Shown: positions 7,155 through 15,953 of the stretch, one piece after another
Numbering within the stretch: the first letter of the stretch is position 1
How the letters are laid out: every line of letters starts with the position of its first letter
Notes under the pieces: model-generated
Databases searched by the model: none
Told to the model about the DNA's origin: nothing
The model's input: the letters and a program-made list of their open reading frames with translations, nothing else
From: CAWAVN01 sp963844315
GTDB lineage: Bacteria; Planctomycetota; Planctomycetia; Planctomycetales; Planctomycetaceae
NCBI GenBank assembly: GCA_963844315.1
Contig: CAWJOC010000017.1
Location: 248,001-312,000 of the forward strand
DNA: 64,000 bases
Direction of reading: 5' to 3'
Made by a program: the position numbers and the translations under genes

Positions 7155-8612
7155 TTACGCTTTGAACTCCACGAGGTATTCCATCTTTTGTTGGGCCGTG
7201 GTGTAGATCACGAATTCATCATCGGCGAATTCTGAGGTCACGCCCTTTTGACTGCGGACGCCGTGGCAACTGTTGTAGCCTCCGGGCGGTTCGGAGAGAC
7301 CATAAGTGATCTTGTGGTATTGCTTCGTTTTGCCGAGCGCCACGCGGGCTATGGTCATGAGGCGGGTCTTTCGTTTGCCCGGCGTGGTGTAGAACACGCT
7401 GGTGCAGGCTGCATCGCCAAAGTAAATCCCATGTCCTAGCCAACCGGCATCGGTGCGGTGGACGCCCATGCTGACCACGATCTTTGGGAGCAAGATGCCG
7501 CGAGAAAGCAGCCCGACCCAGTTTTGAATCCGCGAACCGTGGAACAGCATCCGCTGGTTGTCCAGATCCTTAGTGAAGGATTTTTCTTCGTCGGGCCGGG
7601 AGACCCGGAAGATGTTGTCCACCTTGATCGATTTGCTTTTCACCTGGCTCTTGACGACATACTCGGCCATCTCTTTGAACTCGGAGGAGTTTGCTTCCAC
7701 CGGCGTGATTTTGCAGTTGAGCGCTTCGTATTCCTGGTTGGCCTCGGCCTCGAATAGCACGCTGCCTTCCTCGCCGTTGACTTGCAGCATGTCCTTCATC
7801 AGTTGCAGCGTTTCTTGCTTTTGCTCGAAGTCCTCCAGGCTGTCAATCACGGCGGCGGCGGCGGCTTCTCTTGACCGGCCAAAGCGGTGCGGGATCACCG
7901 TATAAAAATCGCTGGAAAGCTGCTCCAAGAGGTCGGCTTTTTTCTTGGTGTTTTGCTTTTTGTTGAACTCGGCATAGGCGTCGGACAGGATCTGCTCGCC
8001 TTTTTCGATCTGGCCGATGGTCAGAACGCCCAAAGGTGTTTCGATGCCGTTGGCGGTGATCTTGGCTTGCAGTTTGGTCGTGAGTGCGCCGGTGGCTTCA
8101 TCATAGATGTACCGGACGAGGTCGCGGACTGCCGGGACGATTTGGCTGACCTTGGGCTTGGGCTTTTTCTGCTTTTTGTCCTCGGATTTGGCGGCTTCGA
8201 TTTTTTCGAGGGTTTTGGAATCCACGTTGCCGCTGCTGGTGCCGCGGGCTTTTTGCGAGCCGATCTTGCTCGATGCCAACGCGACTTCCTTATAGCCTTT
8301 TCGCGAGGAGGTCTTTTCGTTGTAGATGGACTGATAACCGGCTTGAGCCTCGAAGAGATTGTCGAAGAAGCGGTTTTCCTTCTGGCCGCTGTCGGGATTG
8401 GTTTCCAAATCGTCGGTGCGGCCGTAGTGGGTGAAAACCCGGTAGGTGTCCTGCCCGTTTGATTTGGCGACGTGCAGTTCAATCGCGTAATACTTGTTGC
8501 GATTGGTTTTGATGTCGGTGACTTGGAGCACCGCCATTTGAGAGATTTCGTACTCTTCGGGGAAATGGGGTTGCCCCGCCGCGCCGTCTTTCCAGGCTTT
8601 GACCTTGGCCAT
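7155..8612 (-). CDS. WGR-domain poly(ADP-ribose) polymerase
   Basis: 485 aa from ATG at 8612, which has AAGGAG 9 nt upstream; the frame is open 50 codons further but that extension looks non-coding. Order of domains: a WGR domain, about 20-115 (signature HYGRTD instead of WGR); a basic linker; the PARP helical regulatory domain, about 165-310 (PLGVLTIGQI, LSSDFYTVIPHRFG); and the catalytic domain, about 330-485. The H-Y-E triad of true poly-ADP-ribosylating enzymes is complete: H358 (LFHGSR), Y397 (GHGIYFGD) and E466 (DDEFVIY). It lacks the zinc fingers and BRCT domain of PARP1 and resembles PARP2/3. In those enzymes WGR senses DNA breaks and releases the inhibitory helical domain; NAD+ is the substrate. 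It is the first gene of the co-directional retron cluster. Partners: macrodomain protein and ARH-fused RT. Confidence 0.95.
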   Translation of the reverse strand: MAKVKAWKDGAAGQPHFPEEYEISQMAVLQVTDIKTNRNKYYAIELHVAKSNGQDTYRVFTHYGRTDDLETNPDSGQKENRFFDNLFEAQAGYQSIYNEKTSSRKGYKEVALASSKIGSQKARGTSSGNVDSKTLEKIEAAKSEDKKQKKPKPKVSQIVPAVRDLVRYIYDEATGALTTKLQAKITANGIETPLGVLTIGQIEKGEQILSDAYAEFNKKQNTKKKADLLEQLSSDFYTVIPHRFGRSREAAAAAVIDSLEDFEQKQETLQLMKDMLQVNGEEGSVLFEAEANQEYEALNCKITPVEANSSEFKEMAEYVVKSQVKSKSIKVDNIFRVSRPDEEKSFTKDLDNQRMLFHGSRIQNWVGLLSRGILLPKIVVSMGVHRTDAGWLGHGIYFGDAACTSVFYTTPGKRKTRLMTIARVALGKTKQYHKITYGLSEPPGGYNSCHGVRSQKGVTSEFADDEFVIYTTAQQKMEYLVEFKA

Positions 8613-8914
8613 GACTTCAATCTCCTTTAGAGGGGAAAAGGAAGGCAAGAAATGGGTGGTCATTATAAAACAAACCACGCCAAAATTTACTGTACAAAAT
8701 ATACGATTTCGACGATGTTTCGGTTCACTCGAAAATCCAAAGATTTTGATAAATCCACACAATTTCTCGCCAACACTTCGCCGGGCCGGATTTCCGCTGG
8801 ATTGGTCTTGTAGCGTTTTAAGGATGTTGGCACACTACCCGGCTTCTCTCGGAATCCCTTCTGCCCTTCTCAGTTTCCCTTGAAGAATTTCCCCACCGAT
8901 TGCGTTAGGGACGG
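8613..8914. other. Divergent intergenic region upstream of the PARP-retron cluster
   Basis: 302 bp between the PARP (minus) and the lipoprotein (plus). The part nearest the PARP is the most AT-rich stretch of the neighbourhood and is a likely promoter region. No further gene, tRNA or long palindrome is seen. Confidence 0.6.
8662..8667 (-). promoter_or_regulatory. Possible -10 element for the PARP-retron operon
   Basis: A consensus TATAAT on the minus strand, about 50 nt before the PARP start and inside the AT-rich block. No convincing TTGACA lies 16-18 bp upstream, so this is only a candidate. Confidence 0.3.
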
Positions 8915-9481
8915 ATGCGTCAACTTTCCCTGCTACTGATTCTCTTTGGCCCGCTGCTATTCGGGGGTTGTCATCATCTTGGCACAACCACCGCCTCGGG
9001 GCCGGTGGGCCAGCCCATTTTTGTGGCATCGACAAATCAGGATGCGGTCTGGGAACACACGGTGGATGTACTGCACGAATATCCGTTTTACATCCGCCGC
9101 GAGGACCGCTTGGACGGCGTGATCGAAACGGAATACAAAACCGGCTCCGGCATTTTGGAGCCTTGGCACAAAGACTCGGTCGGCCATTACCAGAAAGTGG
9201 AAAGCACGCTGCAATCCATCCGCCGGCGCGTGGTGGTCAACATCACCCCGGCGAGCGGCGGGTATTACATCTACGTGGAAGCCTACAAGGAACTGGAAGA
9301 CCTCGTGGGATTGGCCGCCAACTCCCCCGGCGGCGCCACCTTCCAGGAAAGCCAACCACTCCAGCGCGATCTGGACCTGGTCGTGGGACAAACCACGCCT
9401 TCGGGCTGGATCTCCCAAGGCCGGGATTTCGCCTTGGAGCAGGACATCCTCCAGCGGATCAATCAAACCTTTTGTCGTTAA
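8915..9481 (+). CDS. Putative lipoprotein
   Basis: 188 aa. It starts with a short basic n-region, a Leu-rich core and a lipobox LFGGC, with the modified Cys at residue 19, so it is likely exported and anchored. The rest is a soluble domain of mixed strands and helices with no motif I recognise. It is conserved-looking and well encoded, and is divergent from the PARP gene. There is no evidence that it belongs to the retron system; planctomycete genomes hold many such short lipoproteins. Confidence 0.75.
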   Translation: MRQLSLLLILFGPLLFGGCHHLGTTTASGPVGQPIFVASTNQDAVWEHTVDVLHEYPFYIRREDRLDGVIETEYKTGSGILEPWHKDSVGHYQKVESTLQSIRRRVVVNITPASGGYYIYVEAYKELEDLVGLAANSPGGATFQESQPLQRDLDLVVGQTTPSGWISQGRDFALEQDILQRINQTFCR

Positions 9482-9635
9482 AGTTCGTTGAGAGTATTTT
9501 AAAAGCTTGCGCGCTTATTCTGCAGAAAAAGTGCCTGAGAAGCCGAAAAGCATTTTACGATCTCATTCCGTCTCGATAAAAGCCGCGTAAGCTCAACAAT
9601 TTACACAAACCGCAAACAATAGCGAGTTATTGGCC

Positions 9636-10539
9636 ATGCAAAAGTCCCTCTACTATGCCCGCCTTGCGAAGAGACGATTTTGGTGGCTTTTAATGAGCAC
9701 GAGTGTCAAGCGCCAAACGAAGTTGAGGCAGCTTGAAGAGATTGTGAGCGAAAACTATCGACTGCAACTCTTTCGGAATCCGACGCCGGTTGAGCTGCAC
9801 TTTTGGGTGGATGGCCTCGCCTTTGGAGGGATGCCGCTGGCCTATTTCCAACGGAAGATTAAAAGCCAGGCGTTTCCGCCGGAGTCCTTGGTCTTTCGAA
9901 TTGGCGGTTCGGAATCTTATGAGGTCTATGAACACATCGGACGGACCGTGTCCAAGAATCTCACCGACACGTTAAGCGAATTCGCTCCCCTGAAAAAAGG
10001 TTCCCGCATTCTGGATTTCGGGTGTGGTTGCGCGGGTGCTCCGATATTTTCAGCCGGGCTTCGAGAAGTGCAAGTTCTATGGCTCGGACATCGATCAGCA
10101 AGCGATTGCCTGGTGCCAAGAGCACATCACGGATGCCACGTTTGTGGTCAACAACGATCTCCCGCCCTTGCCTTTCGAGGATCAGCATTTCGACTTCATC
10201 TATTCGATTTCGATCTTCACGCATTTGCCCGAGGAGATGCAGTTCGCGTGGCTAAAAGAGTTGCGGCGCGTCACGAAAATCGGGGGCCACTTGATCCTGA
10301 CGACTCATGGACAGGACCTCTTTCCCCCCGCTCTCGAAGCCCAGAAACCTCTCTCGGAAGAGGGATTTTTCTATTACCGGAACGGGATCACGGAGGGGCT
10401 TCCCGAATACTATCAAACGGCCTGGCACACCGAAGACTATGTTCGCGAGCAATGGGGGCGGTTCTTCAAAATTCGGAAGCATCAAACGCACGGGATTAAC
10501 AATCATCAAGATTTGATCCTCTGCCAGCGCGTGAGCTGA
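9636..10539 (+). CDS. Class I SAM-dependent methyltransferase (apparent frameshift)
   Basis: The first part (from ATG 9636) has an N-terminal helical region and ends in motif I, ILDFGCGC. The reading then shifts by one base at about 10024-10032 and continues as GRVLRYFQ, the acidic loop FYGSDID and FDFIYSISIFTHLPEEM, to the stop at 10539. Joined, this gives about 300 aa, a normal length for a small-molecule or lipid methyltransferase with a Rossmann fold. The shift falls inside motif I, a place where a real mutation would be lethal to function, so a sequencing indel is the likeliest reason. Substrate unknown. It stands alone between a lipoprotein and a convergent DUF1501 gene. Confidence 0.8.
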
Positions 10540-10552
10540 AATTTTGTCGAAT

Positions 10553-11962
10553 TCACGCGATGATCTCATGCGCGACGTTGCCATGCACGTCGGTCAGGCG
10601 GAAATCCCGCCCGGCGTAGTTGAAGGTCAGCCGTTCGTGATCCAGCCCCAACAAGTGCAAAATGGTGGCGTGCCAATCGTGGACGTGCAGGGCGTTTTCG
10701 ATGGCTTCGTGGCCGATGTCATCGGTGGCTCCGAAACGTAGGCCGCCTTTCACGCCGCCCCCGGCCATCCAGACGGTATAGCCTTTGTTGTTGTGGTCGC
10801 GGCCGGTGCCGGATTGGGCATAAGGCGTTCTGCCGAACTCGCCCGCCCAAATGACGAGCGTATCTTCCAGCATGCCGCGCTGCTTGAGATCCGTTAACAG
10901 CGCCGCCACGGGCTGGTCGGTCGCCCCGCAGCTTTTCTCCAGCTCTTCCTGTAAGCGGAAGTGATGGTCCCAACCGACGGGCGAAGTCAACTCGATAAAC
11001 CGCACTCCGGCTTCGGCCAAGCGACGTGCGAGCAAACATTGCCGGCCAAAGCGGTCGCTGGCCAAGCCCTGGCCGATGCCGTAGAGATTCAGCATGGATT
11101 CGGGTTCGGTATTGAGGTCCAAGAGGTCCGGGATTTCATCCTGCATGCGGAAGGCGAGTTCGAACGAAGCAATCGCGCCTTCGATTTCGGGATGATGGGC
11201 ATCGCGCGCGAGTTTCATGCGGTTGAAGTCGCCGATCAAATCCAGTTGCTCACGCTGCCTGGCCGTGGTGAAGTTGGGGTTGTTGATGTTCCGAATCGGC
11301 GGGCCGGGTTCCTGGTCGATCTTCAAAATGGCCGCATAAAAGCCAGGGATTTGGTTGGTGCCAATCTTCGTGCCCTGATAGATCGCGGGCAAAAACGAAG
11401 AGCCGTAGTTTTGCGCCCCGCCGTTGTCGGAGGGCGGATTGAGCGTGATGAAGCCCGGCAAGTTGGTGTTCTCGGTCCCCAGTCCATAAAGCGACCACGC
11501 CCCCACCGAAGGCCGGACAAATTGAAAGCTGCCGGTGTGCATCTGGCAGAAGGCTTGCGAATGGTTCGGGAGGTCCGTTTGCATGCCGGAGAGCACACAC
11601 AAATCATCCGCATGCCGGGCGATGTGGGGGAGCGCTTCGGAAATCCATTGGCCGGATTCGCCATGCTGGGCAAACTCGAAAGGCGAGGAGAGCAGTTTCG
11701 CGCCGAGATTTTTGCCCAAAGCCTGGCCGTCGCGTTTTTGCAGTTCGGGCTTATAGTCGAACAGATCGACATGCGAAGGCCCGCCGTTCATGCACAGAAA
11801 AATCACCCGCCGTGCTTGGGCGGGAAAATGCGTGGCTTTCGCAGAGAGGGCCTCTTGCGTGCCCGCCTTGTCCCGCGCGGCCGCTTCATGGGCCAAACCC
11901 GCAAAGGCCAAATACCCAAACCCCGACGCCATCGACTTGAGAGCCATTCGACGTGAAAACAT
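10553..11962 (-). CDS. DUF1501 protein (sulfatase/phosphatase-fold, secreted)
   Basis: 469 aa. The N-terminus has SRR followed by a hydrophobic stretch ending AHEAAARD, consistent with a Tat signal. Typical DUF1501 blocks are present: FLCMNGGPSHVDLFDYKPE near residue 55, WAGEFGRTPYAQSGTGRDHN, and HVHDWHATILHLLGLDHE near the end. The family has an alkaline-phosphatase-like fold; its substrate is unknown. It follows, on the same strand and 41 bp away, a DUF1549/DUF1553 cytochrome protein, the standard pair in Planctomycetota. The second such pair in this window is at 45854-50210. Intact, in contrast to that copy. Confidence 0.93.
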   Translation of the reverse strand: MFSRRMALKSMASGFGYLAFAGLAHEAAARDKAGTQEALSAKATHFPAQARRVIFLCMNGGPSHVDLFDYKPELQKRDGQALGKNLGAKLLSSPFEFAQHGESGQWISEALPHIARHADDLCVLSGMQTDLPNHSQAFCQMHTGSFQFVRPSVGAWSLYGLGTENTNLPGFITLNPPSDNGGAQNYGSSFLPAIYQGTKIGTNQIPGFYAAILKIDQEPGPPIRNINNPNFTTARQREQLDLIGDFNRMKLARDAHHPEIEGAIASFELAFRMQDEIPDLLDLNTEPESMLNLYGIGQGLASDRFGRQCLLARRLAEAGVRFIELTSPVGWDHHFRLQEELEKSCGATDQPVAALLTDLKQRGMLEDTLVIWAGEFGRTPYAQSGTGRDHNNKGYTVWMAGGGVKGGLRFGATDDIGHEAIENALHVHDWHATILHLLGLDHERLTFNYAGRDFRLTDVHGNVAHEIIA

Positions 11963-12003
11963 GATTTCAATCCCCAGTAGGGTGGCGATGCCCGCCCTAC
12001 GCT

Positions 12004-14504
12004 TTAGTCCAAGTTACGAAACTCCGCCGTGCACAATAATGCCTGGCAGTAGCGGATCAGAATGGAATGATACGGCTTGTCATCAGAACCCGCTCTCTCC
12101 TCGGCGGGTTTCAAAAACACGAGGCTGCACTCTGCTTCCTCCGGCAACGGAGGGCGGCCAAAGCACAACAGAAACGCCTGCTCGATTTGCTCCTTGGCAG
12201 AGGATGTCTCCTCTTCCAAACGCTCTGCCATGTTTTTGGCGCGATCGCTGACGAATGGGCTGTTCATCAGATACAGCGCTTGCAGCGGGACATTGGTGGT
12301 TTCCCGTTGGCCGGTGACGAGGCTGGGTTCGGCGAAGTTGAAGAGATCCAAGACCTCCGGCAAGCGGTCGCGGAGGATCGGCAAATACACCGAGCGATGC
12401 ACCGAGCCATCCAGGTCCGAGGGCACGCGCTTGTCCAAACCGATCAGCGAAATGGGCCGATCGCCAATCACTTTCGCAACCAAAGAACCTTCGGGCCGGG
12501 CGGGATTCAGTTCGCCGGACGCGGCCAGCATCGCATCGCGGATGGCTTCCGCCGGGAGCCGGCGTTTGGGCATCCGCCACAAGAGACGGTTGTCGGGATC
12601 TTTTTGAAAATGAGATTCTTCAAACGTCGAGGCTTGCCGGTACGTTCGAGATAAAACCATCTCGCGAATCAACCGCTTGATGGACCAACCGTCTTCGATA
12701 AACCGCATCGCGAGCAGGTCGAGCAGTTCGGGATGGCTGGGAAGTTCGCCGGTGGTGCCGAAGTTATCCATCGTCCGCACCAGTCCCGCGCCGAACACGT
12801 GATGCCAGACGCGATTCACTAAAACGCGCGCAGTGAGCGGATGCTGGGGATGAGTAAGCCAGCGGGCGAGTTGCAACCGCCCGCTTTGGCCGGGGGAGAT
12901 TTCAAAGTCTTCTTCCAAGGCGAGGATTTCGGGAAAGCCCCTGGGCACGCGCTCGCCGGGTTGCGAGATGTCGCCGCGCTTTAAGAGCGGGACATTTAAC
13001 GGTTGCTCGCGGTCGAGCGTTCCCATCGCCAAGGGCAGAGCCTTGCCGGTCTCATCGACTTTTTCCAATTGGCCTTCGATGCCGCCGGACCGCCAAAAGA
13101 TTCGGAGCGCATCGGTGATGGTAAAGAGGTCGCTAGGGTCTTTTCCCTCGGCGATGGCTTTGAAGACGGCTTCGCGTTTCTGTTTTTCTTCCGCCTTGAG
13201 CGCGGCCAGGTCCGTTTTCAATTGCTCGACTTGTTTGGCCGGAATAGAAGGATGGAAAATCGGCAGTTCCTCAAGTCGCGGCAACACCAAGGGATCGCCC
13301 GCCACGCGGTTCGCTGGGGAGACCGCCGTGCCGAAATAGGTTTTCGTGCTGGCGAAGATCCCCGCGAGGGCATAATAGTCCGCTGTGGTGAAGGGATCGA
13401 ATTTGTGATCGTGGCAGCGGGCACACGCCACGGAACTGGCGAGGACGCTGCGGGACAGGCTGTCGATTTGCTCATCCGCCGAGATCGGCCAGGAATTGGA
13501 AGGCGTTGCCTTCATCGAGCCGTTTGGGACCGACCGCCAGAAAGCCCGTCGCAATCAAAAGCCTCGCGCTCGGCATCGCTGTCATAAGGCAACAAATCCC
13601 CGGCGATTTGCTCGATGAGAAAGCGGTCGTAAGGCACATCGGCATTGAGGCCGTCGATCACGTAATCCCGGTAGCGCCAGGCATAGGGGAAGGAGATGTT
13701 CGCCTCGCCGCCGCTGGATTCCCCGAATCTCGCCACATCCAGCCAATGCCGGCCCCAATGCTCTCCGAACCCAGGCGAAGCGAGCAGTTCATCCACTTCC
13801 TTTTCAATCGCAGCCTCCAATCCTTTCGCTTGAATCCGTTCTTCAAAACGTTTCATGGCGAGAAGCGATGGCGGCAAGCCCACGAGATCAAAGTGCAATC
13901 GCCGTAAGAGTGTGGAAGCCTCCGCATCGGCGGAAGGTTTGAGATGAGCGTCTTCAAGCTTCGCGAGAATGTAGGCATCCAAATCCCGTTTGGGCCAGTC
14001 GGATGTTTTTTACGGCAGGCTTTTGGGACAGTTTCGGAGCCTGATACGCCCAATGCTCCTTGGCCGTCACTTGGGGATTCCAGACCTTCTCCTCTTTTAC
14101 TTCTTCGCGCGGTCGGGCGCTCCCATTTTGATCCAGGTTTCAAAATCCGCGAGGATGGAATCCGGCAGGCGTTTTTCCTTGGGCGGCATTTTGAGTTTGT
14201 CGTCCGCATGCGAGGCCGCTTTGAGCAGCCAGCTTGCTTCGGGTTTATGCGGCACGACCGCCGGTCCGCGGTCGCCGCCTTTGCGAAGGCCCGCTCGCGT
14301 ATCCAGAGAGAGGTTGCCTTCGGTCACGCCCGCTTCTTCCGAGTGGCAGTCCAGGCAATGCTTGACCAAGACCGGGCGGATTTTGTTCTCGAAGAAGTCC
14401 ACGCCTTTTTGATCGGCAGACCCCGGCTTGGCGTCATCCGCCAAGAGTGGAGCCGCCGCAAGCGCGATGAAAACGACAAGGGCGATGTGAGTTTTAGTCA
14501 ACAT
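12004..14504 (-). CDS. Planctomycete cytochrome c / DUF1549 / DUF1553 protein (frameshifted)
   Basis: The start at 14504 gives a signal peptide (cleavage after ALAAAPLLA) and a PSCyt1 heme domain with HCLDCH. The frame stops near 14100. DUF1549 (MDAYILAKLEDAHLKPSADA, from about 13982) and DUF1553 (from about 13540, with CARCHDHKFDPF, then VNRVWHHVFGAGLVRTMDNF) follow in other frames. Joining at about 14105, 13995 and 13535 gives one protein of about 830 aa, the normal family length. These are exported c-type cytochrome-like proteins seen in almost every planctomycete; the role is unknown, possibly extracellular polysaccharide degradation or electron transfer. It is probably cotranscribed with the downstream DUF1501 gene. 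Confidence 0.85.
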
Positions 14505-14751
14505 GATTTGATCCGGCTACATGACGGAATAGATTTCGCCTCGTTGCCAAGCTCGAGCTTGGGAACGCACTGGGTTGCCAGGCTCTGCCGGAATTGCGAG
14601 ACGCGTATCCTGTCGGTGATCGACTTTGGGTTGCTGCGCAGCGGAGCTTCGCCGCAGTCCGAGTTTTGAAACAGAGCTTGGGTCCGCTGTCCATTTCAAG
14701 CACTGGCAAAGCCAGTGGCACACAACATCTCGATCAATTCCTGATAAAACA

Positions 14752-15540
14752 CTATCCCACGGCGACGTTCCGCAGGTATTGGATGGCTCGTTCGATGTCG
14801 CCCTTGCGGTCGTTGCCTTGGGTGCGGTCCACGGTGAGCCATTGTTTGTACTCGGCTTCGTCCAACAGGGCCAGGACTTCCTCCCATTCGACTTCGCCTC
14901 GACCCACGGGCACTTCCAGCCCGCTGCCATCCATGTCGCGAATGCCATCCCTCACGAGAACGTGCGTCAAATGGGCCTGGAGTTGCGCCAAAGCGGAGGT
15001 GGGGTTTTGCCCGCCCATCACGCAGTTTCCCGGATCGAAATTGATCCCCACCGGACCTTGGGTGATTTCATTCAAAAGTTGCAAAAGCTTCGCCGGTTCA
15101 TCCCGCGTGGGTGTGATGGCGAGCGTGACTCCGACGCGGTTTCCGTGCCGGGCCAGGTCATTCAGGACTTGCCGGAGGGTTTGATATTCTTCCGATTCCG
15201 CATCGTCGGGGATGCGGCCGACCCGGAGCGTCATCACGTTGGTTTTCAGCCCGAACGTAAACTCCATCGCCTGCCTTGTCGCGGCCAATCGGACGTCCAG
15301 TTCCTCGAGATCGTAAAACGTCCGCCGGGTGGGAAACATCGTGGAAGCCACCATGAGATTCATCTCTTCCAGGGAGTGCAGAAGTTGCTTGCGGCCCGAA
15401 TCCGACAGTTCGCCGGGCCGGACTTCATTCCTGAGATCAAACTGCACGCCCTGCGCACCCATCTCCGAAGCCGTCAATACGGACTGCTTGAGCGGTTCTT
15501 GAAACGCGCGCGTGGCCACAGCCATCCTAAGCGGAAACAT
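14752..15540 (-). CDS. Xylose isomerase-like TIM-barrel protein (sugar phosphate isomerase/epimerase)
   Basis: 262 aa from ATG at 15540 (AAGGA 11 nt upstream). It contains the TIM-barrel features of the AP endonuclease 2 superfamily: GAQGVQFDLR near the start, GVTLAITPTRDEPAKLL in the middle, and the metal-site block GINFDPGNCVMGG. The usual C-terminal EVPVGRGEVEWEEVL loop is present. Such enzymes isomerise or epimerise sugars or hydroxy-acids using a divalent metal; the substrate cannot be told. No linked catabolic genes lie beside it. Downstream, toward 14505, lie only palindromic intergenic DNA and half of a dispersed repeat (CACTGGCAAAGCCAGTGGCA at 14701). Confidence 0.85.
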   Translation of the reverse strand: MFPLRMAVATRAFQEPLKQSVLTASEMGAQGVQFDLRNEVRPGELSDSGRKQLLHSLEEMNLMVASTMFPTRRTFYDLEELDVRLAATRQAMEFTFGLKTNVMTLRVGRIPDDAESEEYQTLRQVLNDLARHGNRVGVTLAITPTRDEPAKLLQLLNEITQGPVGINFDPGNCVMGGQNPTSALAQLQAHLTHVLVRDGIRDMDGSGLEVPVGRGEVEWEEVLALLDEAEYKQWLTVDRTQGNDRKGDIERAIQYLRNVAVG

Positions 15541-15953
15541 GAAGAGTGTTTGATCCTTGAAAGTGAGATTTACCGCGAAGCGGTTAGATTCCAAAGCCCA
15601 GGGTTAAGGATGCCCCGATAAAGTGTCATTACGCTGAAAGCGTTACACCAAACGGCTGGTGCAACCCCTTCGAGGTAGTGTTGCTATTGCTTAAATGACC
15701 CAGGGTGGCGCGGCTGCGCCGCTGACCCTGGGCTTTGGAATATAACGCCTTCGGCGTAAAAACCTTCCGCTCATTCATTTCTGTATTTTTCGTGTCGTTC
15801 GTGTGTTTCGTGGTTAAAGGCTTCTTGCTATGGATTGTTACAACCCGCCCATTTGGAATAACCCGCGCGAGCGGCAAACGGGTTGATTTTTGCCCAGGCT
15901 CTTCCCGATTTGTATTCAAGGCTGGGCCTATTAACCGTTTTCGTCGGCGAGAG
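15541..15953. other. Intergenic, with a strong palindrome
   Basis: No gene is supported here. A long hairpin lies at 15699-15732 (CCCAGGGT with ACCCTGGG, plus a GCGCGGC-type inner stem). A plus-strand frame stays open from 15735 into the next gene, but the 73 residues before ATG 15954 look non-coding. Confidence 0.6.
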
